Assembly (NCBI RefSeq): GCF_944387275.1
Contig: NZ_CALXEG010000003.1
Location: 1-64,000 of the forward strand
Length of the DNA stretch: 64,000 bases
Source of the DNA: an uncultured Pseudoflavonifractor sp.
GTDB lineage: Bacteria > Bacillota > Clostridia > Oscillospirales > Oscillospiraceae
Direction: 5' to 3'
The notes beneath the pieces are model-generated. The model was not told the DNA's origin, ran no database searches, and saw nothing but the letters and a program-made list of their open reading frames with translations. Below are positions 7,987 to 16,493 of the stretch, piece by piece. A program made the position numbers and the translations under genes. Each line of letters begins with the position of its first letter. The first letter of the stretch is position 1.

Positions 7987-8856
7987 ATGGCAAATGGAAT
8001 TATCGTGATTGACAAGCCCGCCGGATGGACCAGTATGGATGTGTGCGCCAAGATCCGGGGCGTGCTCCATGAGCGCCGGGTGGGCCATGCGGGCACCCTG
8101 GACCCCATGGCCACTGGTGTGCTGCCCGTCTTTGTGGGCCGGGCCACCCGGGCGGTGGAGTTCGCCGCCGAGGGCGGCAAGGAGTACGTGGCCGGGCTGC
8201 GGCTGGGCGTTGTGACCAACACCCAGGACACCTCTGGCACCGTGCTGGAGGAGAGGCCCGTGGCCGTTGACCGCTCCGCCCTGGAGGCCGCCCTAGCCCC
8301 CTTCCGGGGGGATATCCTCCAGATCCCCCCCATGTACTCCGCCATCAAGCGGGACGGCAAGAAGCTCTACGAGCTGGCCCGGAAGGGCCAGGAGGTGGAG
8401 CGGGAGCCCCGCCCCGTGACCATCTACGCTCTGGACGTGGTGGAACAGACCGGCCCCGCCGACTATCTGCTGCGGGTCAAGTGCTCCAAGGGCACCTATG
8501 TCCGCACCCTCTGCCACGACATCGGCCAGGCTCTGGGCTGCGGCGGGTGTATGTACTCTCTCCGCCGCACCGAGGCCGCCGGGTTCTCCCTGGACCAGGC
8601 CGTCACCCTGGACGCCCTGCTCTCCGCAGAGGACCCCCAGAGCCTGCTGCTGCCGGTGGACGCCTATTTTGCCGGAAGGCCCATACTCATTCTGAAAGCC
8701 GGGCCGGAGAAAAAGGTGCGCAACGGCACGGCGGTGTCCGTCCCACAGGCCGCCGACGGCCAGTACCGGGTCTACGGTGAGAGCGGCGCTTTCCTGGCCC
8801 TGGGCCAGGTCAGCGGCGGCCGTCTCACCACCATCAAGAGCTTTTTCGAGGTGTAA
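7987..8856 (+). CDS. truB: tRNA pseudouridine(55) synthase TruB
   Basis: TruB converts uridine 55 of the tRNA T-loop to pseudouridine. The 289-residue protein carries the catalytic motif GHAGTLDPMATGVLPV with the presumed nucleophile Asp39, then KEYVAGLRLG, MYSAIKRDGKKLYELAR and KGTYVRTLCHDIG, in family order, plus a small C-terminal PUA-like region. ribF follows after 3 bases. The sequence immediately upstream is a degenerate copy of this gene's own 5' end. Confidence 0.96.
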   Translation: MANGIIVIDKPAGWTSMDVCAKIRGVLHERRVGHAGTLDPMATGVLPVFVGRATRAVEFAAEGGKEYVAGLRLGVVTNTQDTSGTVLEERPVAVDRSALEAALAPFRGDILQIPPMYSAIKRDGKKLYELARKGQEVEREPRPVTIYALDVVEQTGPADYLLRVKCSKGTYVRTLCHDIGQALGCGGCMYSLRRTEAAGFSLDQAVTLDALLSAEDPQSLLLPVDAYFAGRPILILKAGPEKKVRNGTAVSVPQAADGQYRVYGESGAFLALGQVSGGRLTTIKSFFEV

Positions 8857-8859
8857 ACA

Positions 8860-9765
8860 ATGGAGCAGAAAAAACGGGTCATCGCCCTGGGCTTTTTCGA
8901 CGGCGTACACCGGGGCCACGGCGCACTGCTGAGCCGGGTGGCCCAGGTGGCCCAGGAACTGGGGGCCATCCCCGCCGCCGTCACCTTTGACACCCATCCG
9001 GAAAACCTGATCATCGGCAGTCCCATGCCCCTCATCAGCTCCCCCCTGGACCGGGCGGAGCTGATGCGCCGGTACTACGGCATCCAGGAGGTCATTGTGG
9101 CCCATTTTGACGACCGGATGATGCACATGCCCTGGTGTGACTTTGTCACCGACTTCCTCGTCCGGGAGAACGGCGCCGTCCACCTAGTGGCGGGCCACGA
9201 CTTCCACTTCGGCTACAAGGGGGAGGGCAACCCGGAGCGGCTGAAGGCCATCTGTGCCGAGCTGGGCCTGGGATGCGACATCATCCCCAAGGTGGAGCTG
9301 GACGGCATCACCATCTCCTCTACCTACATCCGCACCCTGCTGGCCCAGGGGGAGATGGAGCGGGCCAACTACTTCCTTGGCCACCCCCACACCCTGACTG
9401 ACACGGTGTCCCACGGGAAAAAGCTGGGCACCACTCTGGGCTTCCCCACGGTGAACCTCCGCTTTGCCCCCGGCGTACTGGTTCCCGCCCATGGCGTGTA
9501 CGCCACCAAGGTGTGGTTCGAGGACGGCAGCAGCCGCCCTGCGGTGACCAACATCGGCGTCCGCCCCACGGTGGACGCCCACGGCGCCGTCAACGTGGAG
9601 GGCTACATTCTGGACTTTGACGGAGATCTGTACGGCCAGACCATCCGTATGGAGTTCTACCGCCACCTCCGCGGGGAGCGGAAGTTCCCCAGCCTGGAGG
9701 CCCTGCGGGCCGAGGTCATGCACAACGCAGACCAGACCCGGGAATACTTCGCGGAACACACCTGA
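8860..9765 (+). CDS. ribF: Bifunctional riboflavin kinase/FAD synthetase
   Basis: RibF phosphorylates riboflavin to FMN and adenylates it to FAD. The 301-residue protein has the N-terminal nucleotidyltransferase domain with GFFDGVHRGHGALL (10-23) and STYIRTLLAQGEMERAN (near 150), and the C-terminal kinase domain with KKLGTTLGFPTVNL and TNIGVRPTVD. It is the last gene of the rimP operon, ending just before a strong bidirectional terminator. It works downstream of the riboflavin importer RibU encoded near 57.5 kb. Confidence 0.96.
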   Translation: MEQKKRVIALGFFDGVHRGHGALLSRVAQVAQELGAIPAAVTFDTHPENLIIGSPMPLISSPLDRAELMRRYYGIQEVIVAHFDDRMMHMPWCDFVTDFLVRENGAVHLVAGHDFHFGYKGEGNPERLKAICAELGLGCDIIPKVELDGITISSTYIRTLLAQGEMERANYFLGHPHTLTDTVSHGKKLGTTLGFPTVNLRFAPGVLVPAHGVYATKVWFEDGSSRPAVTNIGVRPTVDAHGAVNVEGYILDFDGDLYGQTIRMEFYRHLRGERKFPSLEALRAEVMHNADQTREYFAEHT

Positions 9766-9774
9766 GAACATACG

Positions 9775-9809
9775 AAAAGCGCGTCTGCCGCAGGGCAGAC
9801 GCGCTTTTT
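9775..9809. terminator. Bidirectional terminator between ribF and the LCP gene
   Basis: Perfect 11-base arms GCGCGTCTGCC and GGCAGACGCGC with a four-base loop, an A run on the left and TTTTTC on the right, serving both converging genes. Confidence 0.9.
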
Positions 9810-9812
9810 CTG

Positions 9813-10922
9813 TCACTTGACCTGGAACATGTTGGTCATGTCCATAGTGATGTCAGTGGTGTAGGGGTTGAGATAGTTATTGATGATCTCCAGGCACTCC
9901 TCGGGGTAGTACTGCCAGCACCAGCTCCAGCCCTTGTAGTTCACCTCGCCGTTGCCGGGGAACACGGTGGTGGTGACGCTGCTGTCCAGGTCCACATAGA
10001 TGCCCCGGGTGGCGAAGAAGGCCAGGTCGCTGGCCGACATGTTGGTCTTTACGTTCTGCCCCACGATCTCTGTGAACTGGGTGATCTTGGGGATGCTGTT
10101 CCAGGAGATCAGTTTCCGGGCGATGGCCACCATCAGCTCCCGCTGGGTCTGCTCCCGGTTGGTGCCGCTGCCGGCGTACACGTCGTAGACATTGTTGGGA
10201 TAGGTGCCCGGTCCGTCGGAGTTCTTCCGGCAGCGTGCGATCTCCAGCACCTGCTGGCCGGTGAGGTCGTAGTGCATGCCCTTGTCGTAGTGGATGTGGA
10301 GATTCTGGTCGTCCGCGTCGTAGTTCATGTCCACAGGGACATAGAAGTCCACGCCGCCCACCGCGTCCACCACCTCCACAAAGGCCTTCAGGTCTACGGT
10401 CACGTAGAAGTCGATGGGGATGCCCAGCATGTCGGCCACCACGGCCCGCAGCTCGTCAATGCCGCCGTAGGAGTAGGCGGAGTTGATCTTGTAGTATTTG
10501 TGGCTGCCGTACTTGCCGTTGACCAGGGTATCACGGGGGATGGACACCAGGGCCACCTTCTGGTTGGGCACGTCGTAGGACGCCACCATGATGGTGTCCG
10601 AGTTGCCGCTGACCTGGTCGCTGGCGGCCAGGAGGAAGGTGTAGAACTGATCCTTCCGCTCCAGTGTCTGCTGGCTGGGCGTGACCGTGCTCTCGTCAAT
10701 ATCCGGTGTGTCCGGGTTGTCAGTGGGGTTTTCCGCCGTCACATCACCGGTGGGCGCCGGAGGGGTCTCCACTGTGGGCGCGGGGACCAAAAACTGAAAC
10801 AGCGCGTAGGTGGTCACGATCACCGCGGAGAGTACCACCACTGCGGCGTAAAACATCCACAGCGCCCTGCCCAGCGGTGAGCCCCGCCGTCGTTTCTTCC
10901 TTTTCTTCCGTACTCCTGCCAT
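9813..10922 (-). CDS. LytR-CpsA-Psr (LCP) family cell-wall glycopolymer ligase
   Basis: LCP proteins transfer undecaprenyl-linked glycopolymers to peptidoglycan on the outer face of the membrane. The 369-residue product begins with a very basic cytoplasmic tip (RKKRKKRRRG), one membrane segment (about 20-48), a Pro/Thr-rich linker, then the LCP domain from about residue 92 with DTIMVASYD, LVSIPRDTLV and GGIDELRAVV. In an SLH-rich organism a secondary wall polymer is a plausible substrate, but this is inference. The start lies behind GCAGGAG. Confidence 0.93.
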   Translation of the reverse strand: MAGVRKKRKKRRRGSPLGRALWMFYAAVVVLSAVIVTTYALFQFLVPAPTVETPPAPTGDVTAENPTDNPDTPDIDESTVTPSQQTLERKDQFYTFLLAASDQVSGNSDTIMVASYDVPNQKVALVSIPRDTLVNGKYGSHKYYKINSAYSYGGIDELRAVVADMLGIPIDFYVTVDLKAFVEVVDAVGGVDFYVPVDMNYDADDQNLHIHYDKGMHYDLTGQQVLEIARCRKNSDGPGTYPNNVYDVYAGSGTNREQTQRELMVAIARKLISWNSIPKITQFTEIVGQNVKTNMSASDLAFFATRGIYVDLDSSVTTTVFPGNGEVNYKGWSWCWQYYPEECLEIINNYLNPYTTDITMDMTNMFQVK

Positions 10923-10969
10923 GGGGTATGATCACGCCCGCTTTCTTTCGCGTTATGTCAACAAACGGT

Positions 10970-10998
10970 ATTATACTGGATAAGACGGGCGGGGGCAA
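10970..10998 (-). promoter_or_regulatory. Promoter of the LCP gene
   Basis: Minus strand TTGCCC, 17-base spacer, TATAAT; the start codon follows about 48 bases downstream. Confidence 0.65.
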
Positions 10999-11045
10999 GA
11001 AAAAGTTGTTGAACTTTATATTATTTTAATCTTCCGCCCCGGCTG

Positions 11046-11321
11046 TCACAGCTTGGCCAGCAGCGCCGCCGTCAGGGCGTTGACCGCCCCCAGCAGGTCC
11101 ACCAGCGACTGGTTCTGGCGCACCGACTGCTCCACCAGCTGTTCCAGCAGCGCCCGCTCCGCCTCGCCGTCCCGACAGCTCCCCTGAGGGCGGACAAAGA
11201 CGGTGTTGGGGTTGATGTAACGGTTCATGGGCATCTTCTCCAGGTCTTCCCAGGAGCTCACGGGCCGGGCCGCGGACCGACCCTGGCCGCCCTGCCGGGC
11301 CCGGCATCTGCATTCTGCCAT
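11046..11321 (-). CDS. Small unrecognised protein, 91 residues
   Basis: I do not recognise it. ATG 11321 is chosen because GGAGGT lies 7 bases upstream on the minus strand. The N-terminal third is Arg/Gly/Cys-rich; residues 30-50 contain MPMNRYINPNTVFVRP, and the C-terminal 35 residues form a Leu/Ala/Gln-rich heptad-like helix ending in ALTAALLAKL, which may oligomerise. It is divergent from the Crp-type regulator and shares its promoter region. It could be a false frame, but the ribosome site and codon pattern favour a gene. Confidence 0.5.
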   Translation of the reverse strand: MAECRCRARQGGQGRSAARPVSSWEDLEKMPMNRYINPNTVFVRPQGSCRDGEAERALLEQLVEQSVRQNQSLVDLLGAVNALTAALLAKL

Positions 11322-11385
11322 CTGCATTACCTCCATTCTCTGCCCCATTCTATGCATCCCGTCCCCCTTCCGCGCCGAAAGATGC

Positions 11386-11414
11386 TTGACTTTTCCAGCA
11401 AAACACGGTATTCT
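11386..11414 (+). promoter_or_regulatory. Promoter of the crp-ABC operon
   Basis: TTGACT (11386-11391), 17-base spacer, TATTCT (11409-11414), immediately followed by the palindrome at 11416-11441. Confidence 0.7.
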
Positions 11415-11415
11415 G

Positions 11416-11441
11416 AAAACTGTATCAAATGAGACAGTTTT
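11416..11441. promoter_or_regulatory. 26-base palindromic operator at the crp-type promoter start site
   Basis: Arms AAAACTGT and ACAGTTTT are perfect; inside them TCA and TGA also pair around an AA centre, giving two 12-base arms with one mismatch. It covers the expected transcription start, so the Crp/Fnr protein encoded next probably represses or tunes its own operon here. Confidence 0.65.
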
Positions 11442-11455
11442 TGGAGGTGGCATCT

Positions 11456-12118
11456 ATGGCGGAGCTGGAGCGGTCGGATCTGGCTCTGCTGGCCCGCACG
11501 CCGCTCTTCCAGGGACTGCCTGAGACCCTGGCCCTCCGGGCGGCTGCCGACCGGCGGTCCACCCTGGCGGAGGCAGCCCGTGGGGAGACCATCTACACCC
11601 CCCACGCCTTTTCCCGCAGCCTGGGGGCGGTGCTCTCCGGCAAAGTGGAGGTGCGCAAGGGGGAGCTGATCGTCAGCGTACTGGGGCCTGGGGACCTGTT
11701 CGGCGCCGCCGCCCTCTTCAACGACCGCACGGACTACGCCGCCCAGCTCACCGCCCGCTCCCCCTGCCGCATGCTGCTTCTGCCCCAGGAGCTGGTGGAG
11801 GAGCTGATGGCCGCCTCCCCCGCCCTGGCCCGGCAGTACATCCGCTACCTGTCCGGCCGCATCCGCTTTCTGGAGCAGAAAATCAACAGTCTGGTGGCCG
11901 GAACGGCGGAAGAGCGGCTCTCCTGTTTCCTCCGCACCCAGGTGCAGGATGATTTGGTGCCCTTGGATTGTTCTATTACCGGCCTAGCCGGGCGACTCAA
12001 TGTGAGCCGCGCCTCCCTGTACCGGGCGCTGGACGCCCTGGAGGACCGGGGCGCCATCCGGCGGGAAGGCCGGGCCATCCGGGTACTGAACCCGGAACTG
12101 CTGGAACCAACACCGTGA
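11456..12118 (+). CDS. Crp/Fnr-family transcriptional regulator
   Basis: The 220-residue protein has a cyclic-nucleotide-binding-like beta-roll (about 15-125; SGKVEVRKGELIVSVLGPGDLFGAAALF), a long dimerisation helix (about 130-165) and a C-terminal winged helix-turn-helix with TGLAGRLNVSRASLYRALDALEDRGAI. No N-terminal cysteine cluster for an Fnr-type iron-sulfur centre is present, so the effector is unknown. ATG 11456 follows GGAGGTG. It heads an operon with an ABC importer 35 bases downstream, which it probably controls. Confidence 0.88.
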   Translation: MAELERSDLALLARTPLFQGLPETLALRAAADRRSTLAEAARGETIYTPHAFSRSLGAVLSGKVEVRKGELIVSVLGPGDLFGAAALFNDRTDYAAQLTARSPCRMLLLPQELVEELMAASPALARQYIRYLSGRIRFLEQKINSLVAGTAEERLSCFLRTQVQDDLVPLDCSITGLAGRLNVSRASLYRALDALEDRGAIRREGRAIRVLNPELLEPTP

Positions 12119-12153
12119 ACCATCATTATTTCAATGAGAAAGGATATGCCCCC

Positions 12154-13239
12154 ATGAAGAAGAAATGTCTCGCACTGACCCTGGCGCTGGCCCTTGTGCT
12201 GGCCCTGGCGGGCTGTGGGCCTCAGAACACCCAGGCCTCCGGCTCTCCCTCCCCTTCCCTCTCCCCCTCGCCCTCTGAGACCGTGGAGGTCACCCCCTCT
12301 ACCTCTCCTGAGGTGACCCCCAGCCCCAGCCAGACCACTGAGCGGCCCCAGGTGTCCCTGGCCGTCCTCAGCGGCCCCACCGGCATGGGCGCGGCCAAGC
12401 TCCTGGCCGACAACGACGCCGGCACCACCGCCCTGGACTATGACGTGACCATCGCCGCCAGCCCCGACGAGATCAGCGGCAAGATCATCAACGGCGACCT
12501 GACCATCGCCGCCATCTCCACCAACCTGGCCGCCACCATCTACAACAAGAACGCGGGCATCAAGATGGTGGCCCTCAACACCCTGGGCGTGCTCTACATC
12601 CTGGAGAACGGCGAGAGCGTCCAGTCCATGGCCGACCTGGCGGGCAAGACCATCTATGCCCCCGCCAACACCAAGGGTTCCAACCCGGAGTACGTGCTCA
12701 ACTACCTGCTGGAGCAGAACGGCCTCACCCCCGGCGAGGACGTGACCATTGAGTGGGTCCCCAGCGAGGAGATCACCACCGGCATGGTGGACGGCTCCAT
12801 GAGCCTGTGCATGCTGCCCGTGCCCGCCGCCACCAGCGTACTGATGCAGGGCGAGAACGTCCGCCAGGCCCTGGACCTGACCGAGGAGTGGGACAATGTG
12901 ACCACCGACAACAGCGTGCTCACCATGGGCTGCCTGGTGGTCCAGGCCGACTGGGCCGAGGAGAACCCCGACCTGCTGAACACCTTCCTGGAGGAGTACG
13001 CCGCCTCCATCGACTACGTGACCAGCAACCCGGACGCCGCCGCCGAGCTCATCACCCAGTACGGCATCACCCCCAAGGCCGCCATCGCCAAGGCCGCCAT
13101 CCCCCAGGCCAACATGGTGTGCATCACCGGCAAGGATATGATGGAGGGCATCCAGGGCTACTTCGACGTGCTGTGGCAGGCCGATCCCACCTCGATCGGA
13201 GGGTACATCCCCGATGACGCGTTCTATTACATCCCCTGA
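12154..13239 (+). CDS. ABC importer substrate-binding lipoprotein (SsuA/ThiY/NMT1-like)
   Basis: The 361-residue protein begins with a lipoprotein signal (LALAGC, Cys near 21) followed by a Ser/Pro/Thr-rich linker to about residue 67, then a type-2 periplasmic-binding fold with repeated features of the NMT1/SsuA group: GKTIYAPANTKGSNPEYVLNYLL, TGMVDGSMSLCMLPVP, and a long C-terminal helix set. Such proteins capture sulfonates, nitrate or pyrimidine precursors; the ligand cannot be read here. The permease gene overlaps its end by 26 bases. Confidence 0.85.
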   Translation: MKKKCLALTLALALVLALAGCGPQNTQASGSPSPSLSPSPSETVEVTPSTSPEVTPSPSQTTERPQVSLAVLSGPTGMGAAKLLADNDAGTTALDYDVTIAASPDEISGKIINGDLTIAAISTNLAATIYNKNAGIKMVALNTLGVLYILENGESVQSMADLAGKTIYAPANTKGSNPEYVLNYLLEQNGLTPGEDVTIEWVPSEEITTGMVDGSMSLCMLPVPAATSVLMQGENVRQALDLTEEWDNVTTDNSVLTMGCLVVQADWAEENPDLLNTFLEEYAASIDYVTSNPDAAAELITQYGITPKAAIAKAAIPQANMVCITGKDMMEGIQGYFDVLWQADPTSIGGYIPDDAFYYIP

Positions 13240-14080
13240 CAATCAAAAAACGCCCGGCCGCTCTCTGGGCCGGGACATTCTGCGGGCTGTCACGCCCCCG
13301 GCCTTCTGGCTGGGGGTGTGGCAGCTTGCCGCTATGTGGGTGGGCCGGAAGGCCATCGCCGCCGCCTGGCTGTCCGGAGACGGCGCCGCCCTGGCCCAGG
13401 CCATCATAGAGGGCAAGGCCCTCCTGCTGCCCGGGCCGGTGCTGGTGCTGCGCACCCTGGTGGAGCTGGCGATCACGCCCCTGCTGTGGCAGAGCGCGGC
13501 GCTGTCCCTGGCACGCATCTTCTCCGGCTTCCTGGGTGGGGCGGTGCTGGGGGGCCTGCTGGCCGCCGCCTGCGCCGCCTTCCGCCCGGCACGGCTGCTG
13601 CTCTCCCCCGCCGTTGGGGTCATCCGGGCCACGCCGGTGGCCTCCTTCATCATCCTGCTCCTGCTGTGGGTGACCACCGGGCTGGTGCCCGCCGTGTGCG
13701 CCGGGTTGATGGTGCTGCCAGTGGTGTGGGGCAACGTGTTCAAGGGCATCACCCAGACCGACCCTCTCCTGCTGGAGGGGGCCAGGACCTGGCGCTTCGG
13801 CCGGTGGAAGACCCTGCGGCTGGTGTACCTGCCCTCGGTGCTGCCCTACTTTGCCAGCGGCTGCTCCACCGCCCTGGGCCTGGCCTGGAAGGCGGGGGTG
13901 GCCGCCGAGGTCCTCTGCGTGCCCAAGCTGGCCATCGGCTCCCAGGTGTACTACTCCAAGCTCTACCTGGAGACCCCCTCCCTTTTCGCCTGGACCATCA
14001 CCGTGCTGGCCCTCAGCTTTCTGCTGGACAAAATGTTCGGAACTCTGTTCCGCCGCATGGAAAGGGGGCGGGGCGCATGA
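13214..14080 (+). CDS. ABC importer permease (SsuC/TauC-like)
   Basis: The 288-residue membrane protein has about six hydrophobic segments and the BPD_transp_1 EAA-type loop near 186-205 ([19 protein letters not shown]). It pairs with the binding lipoprotein and ATPase on either side to import a small anion or vitamin-precursor-like solute. The start overlaps the preceding gene by 26 bases and its stop overlaps the ATPase start (ATGA), both indicating translational coupling. Confidence 0.86.
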   Translation: MTRSITSPDNQKTPGRSLGRDILRAVTPPAFWLGVWQLAAMWVGRKAIAAAWLSGDGAALAQAIIEGKALLLPGPVLVLRTLVELAITPLLWQSAALSLARIFSGFLGGAVLGGLLAAACAAFRPARLLLSPAVGVIRATPVASFIILLLLWVTTGLVPAVCAGLMVLPVVWGNVFKGITQTDPLLLEGARTWRFGRWKTLRLVYLPSVLPYFASGCSTALGLAWKAGVAAEVLCVPKLAIGSQVYYSKLYLETPSLFAWTITVLALSFLLDKMFGTLFRRMERGRGA

Positions 14081-14667
14081 AGGAGCTGCGCATCACCGGC
14101 GCCACCGTCCGCTTCGGGGACAAGACGGTGCTGGACCACTTCTCCCTTGCCCTGCCTCTGGAGGGCATCACCGCCCTGTCCGCCCCCTCCGGCTCCGGCA
14201 AGACCACCCTCATGCGGGTCATTGCCGGGCTCCAGTCCGGGGAATCGGGCACCGTGGACGGCCCCGCGCCCCGGGACATCGCCGTTCTCTTTCAGGAGGA
14301 CCGGCTCCTGCCCTGGCGCACCGTGGAGGAGCACATCACCGACGTGCTGCCCCCCAGACGCCGGAATGAGGCTGCGCGCTGGCTGGAGCTGGCCGAGCTG
14401 ACCGGCGAGGAGAAGTCCTTCCCCTCCTCCCTCTCGGGGGGTATGTGCCGTCGCCTGGCCCTGGCCCGCACCCTGGCTCTGGGCGGGGAATTCTACCTGC
14501 TGGACGAGCCCTTCAACGGCGTGGACCCGCCCCGGATCGGCCGCATCCTCTCCCGCATCCGGGCACTGGGTATCCCCGTCCTGCTGGCCAGCCACGACCG
14601 GGAGGTGCTGGACCTGGCCGACCGGGTCATCGTGCTGGACGGTCCGCCTCTTCGGGTCATTCCGTAA
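14077..14667 (+). CDS. ABC importer ATPase, short form (SsuB-like)
   Basis: Walker A is APSGSGKTT (about 33-41), the Q-loop is [15 protein letters not shown], the signature is [13 protein letters not shown], and Walker B is [11 protein letters not shown], followed by the switch histidine in LLASHDRE. The 196-residue length is short for this family (about 240-260); the C-terminal extension after the switch is missing, but every catalytic motif is intact. The FQEDRLLPW pattern is typical of nitrate/sulfonate/taurine importers. It ends at a strong terminator. Confidence 0.88.
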   Translation: MKELRITGATVRFGDKTVLDHFSLALPLEGITALSAPSGSGKTTLMRVIAGLQSGESGTVDGPAPRDIAVLFQEDRLLPWRTVEEHITDVLPPRRRNEAARWLELAELTGEEKSFPSSLSGGMCRRLALARTLALGGEFYLLDEPFNGVDPPRIGRILSRIRALGIPVLLASHDREVLDLADRVIVLDGPPLRVIP

Positions 14668-14671
14668 CACG

Positions 14672-14717
14672 TAAAACCGCCCCTGTCAGCGTGACGCTGA
14701 CAGGGGCGGTCTGTTTT
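14672..14717. terminator. Bidirectional terminator between the ABC ATPase and DUF1846 genes
   Basis: Arms of 16 bases, ACCGCCCCTGTCAGCG and its complement, around a TGA loop, with AAAA on the left and TGTTTTC on the right. Confidence 0.92.
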
Positions 14718-14720
14718 CTC

Positions 14721-16205
14721 TTACCGGTGGTAGAGCTTGTTGGTCTCGTACTGGGGTTCGCAGGTCAGGTGCATGCCCAGCTTGCTGTAGGTCACGCTGT
14801 CCGCCGGGGAGAGGATGACGCTGGAGTGGGCGTCACAGCCCCGGAGGGCGGAGAGCTGCTCCAGCGCGGCGGCGGCCAGAGGGTCGGCGGCGGCGGAGAT
14901 GGCCAGGGCGATGAGGATCTCGTCGCTGTGGAGCCGGGGATTGGTGGAGCCCAGGTGTTTGACCTTCACAGTCTGAATGGGCATGATGGCCTGGGGGGAG
15001 ATGAGGTGCTTCTCGTGCTCAATGCCCGCCAGCTGCTTCAGGGCGTTGAGCAGGGCGGCGGAGGAGGCGCCCATGAGGCCGGTGGTCTTGCCGGTGACCA
15101 CCTGGCCGTCGGGCAGCTCGATGGCGGCGGCGGGGTTGCCGGTCTCCTCGGCCACCTGGAGGGCGGCGGCGATGACGGGACGGATGGCGGGGCTGATCTT
15201 GGCCTGCTGCATGAGCAGCTCCAGCTTGTACACCGTCTCGTCCCCGTTCTGGTTCTGCTTGCGGTCGCACAGGGCGGCGTAGTACCGGCGGACGATCTCC
15301 TGACAGGCGGCCTCCTGGACGGCCTCGTCGTCCACGATGCAGTTGCCCGCCATATTCACGCCCATGTCGGTGGGGGACTTGTAGGGGCACGCACCGGTGA
15401 TCTTCTCAAACATGGCGGACAGCACGGGGAAGATCTCCACGTCCCGGTTGTAATTCACGGTGGTCACGCCGTAGGCGGACAGGTGGAAGGGGTCGATCAT
15501 GTTCACGTCCCCCAGGTCGGCGGTGGCGGCCTCGTAGGCCAGGTTCACCGGGTGCTGGAGGGGCAGGTTCCAGATGGGGAAGGTCTCAAACTTGGCGTAC
15601 CCCGCCTTGACGCCCCGCTTGTACTCGTGGTAGAGCTGGCTCAGGCACACGGCCATCTTGCCGCTGCCGGGACCGGGGGCAGTGACCACCACCAGGGGAC
15701 GGCTGGTCTCGATATAGTCGTTCTTACCGTAGCCGTCGTCACTGACGATGAGGCCGATGTTGTGGGGGTAGCCGGCGATGGGGTAGTGGAGGTAGACCTT
15801 GACGCCCAGGCTCTCCAGGCGGGCGCGGAAGGCGTCCGCGGCGGCCTGGCCGGCGTACTGGGTGACCACCACGCTGCCCACCATCAGCCCCTCGCCCCGG
15901 AAGGCGTCGATGAGGCGGAGCACGTCCACATCGTAGGTGATGCCCAGATCGCCCCGGACCTTGTTCTTCTCGATGTCGTTGGCGCAGATGGCGATGACGA
16001 TCTCGGCGGAGTCCCGCAGCTCCTTGAGCATCCGGATCTTGCTGTCCGGCGCAAAGCCGGGCAGCACCCGGGAGGCGTGATAGTCGTCAAAGAGCTTGCC
16101 GCCGAACTCCAGGTACAGCTTGTTGCCGAACTTGCTGATCCGCTCCCGGATGTGGGCGGACTGCATTTCCAGGTACTTCTTGTTGTCAAATCCGATCTTC
16201 TTCAT
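14721..16205 (-). CDS. DUF1846 family protein
   Basis: A soluble protein of about 494 residues matching DUF1846 from end to end: GFDNKKYLEMQSAHIRERI at the start, FGGKLFDDYHASRVLPGF, a central APGPGSGKMAVCLSQLYHE segment and a late PADSVTYSKLGMHLTCEP. The APGPGSGK stretch looks like a phosphate-binding loop. The biochemical role is unknown. ATG 16205 is preferred for similarity, but its ribosome site is poor: a GC palindrome (about 16208-16238) separates GGGAGG from it. The alternative ATG at 16244 would add 13 residues. Confidence 0.88.
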   Translation of the reverse strand: MKKIGFDNKKYLEMQSAHIRERISKFGNKLYLEFGGKLFDDYHASRVLPGFAPDSKIRMLKELRDSAEIVIAICANDIEKNKVRGDLGITYDVDVLRLIDAFRGEGLMVGSVVVTQYAGQAAADAFRARLESLGVKVYLHYPIAGYPHNIGLIVSDDGYGKNDYIETSRPLVVVTAPGPGSGKMAVCLSQLYHEYKRGVKAGYAKFETFPIWNLPLQHPVNLAYEAATADLGDVNMIDPFHLSAYGVTTVNYNRDVEIFPVLSAMFEKITGACPYKSPTDMGVNMAGNCIVDDEAVQEAACQEIVRRYYAALCDRKQNQNGDETVYKLELLMQQAKISPAIRPVIAAALQVAEETGNPAAAIELPDGQVVTGKTTGLMGASSAALLNALKQLAGIEHEKHLISPQAIMPIQTVKVKHLGSTNPRLHSDEILIALAISAAADPLAAAALEQLSALRGCDAHSSVILSPADSVTYSKLGMHLTCEPQYETNKLYHR

Positions 16206-16303
16206 CGTCCCGGCCCGGCGCGCCGCTGCGCCGCGCCCTCCCATCCTCTCTGTTACATCTAAAATCAAACGTGTCATTTCTGTTGAGAACACATAACTGG
16301 ATT

Positions 16304-16332
16304 AGTATAGCACATCTCGCCCCAAAGGACAA
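16304..16332 (-). promoter_or_regulatory. Promoter of the DUF1846 gene
   Basis: Minus strand TTGTCC, 17-base spacer, TATACT. Confidence 0.6.
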
Positions 16333-16434
16333 CGCACCTTCCCGCCTGCCCTTTCGATTTGTCAGAACGCCCAATGGAGCGGGACATTTTTGTGCGCCTT
16401 TCGGGTGCGGCGTCACCTTCCATTCCAGCCCCAA

Positions 16435-16472
16435 CCAAAACAGGAGCCCTGGACCGCTCGGTCCAGGGCTCC
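16435..16472 (-). terminator. Terminator of the TetR/exporter/SLH operon
   Basis: Arms GGAGCCCTGGACC and GGTCCAGGGCTCC around a four-base loop, with TGTTTTGG downstream on the minus strand. Confidence 0.85.
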
Positions 16473-16493
16473 TGCTCTGCTGTTATCTCCGTG

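Noticed and set aside
12240..12340. Ser/Pro/Thr repeats in the binding protein as a phase-variable tract
   Set aside because: It is an imperfect low-complexity linker typical of lipoproteins in this organism (also seen in the M23 protein), without a uniform short tandem unit.
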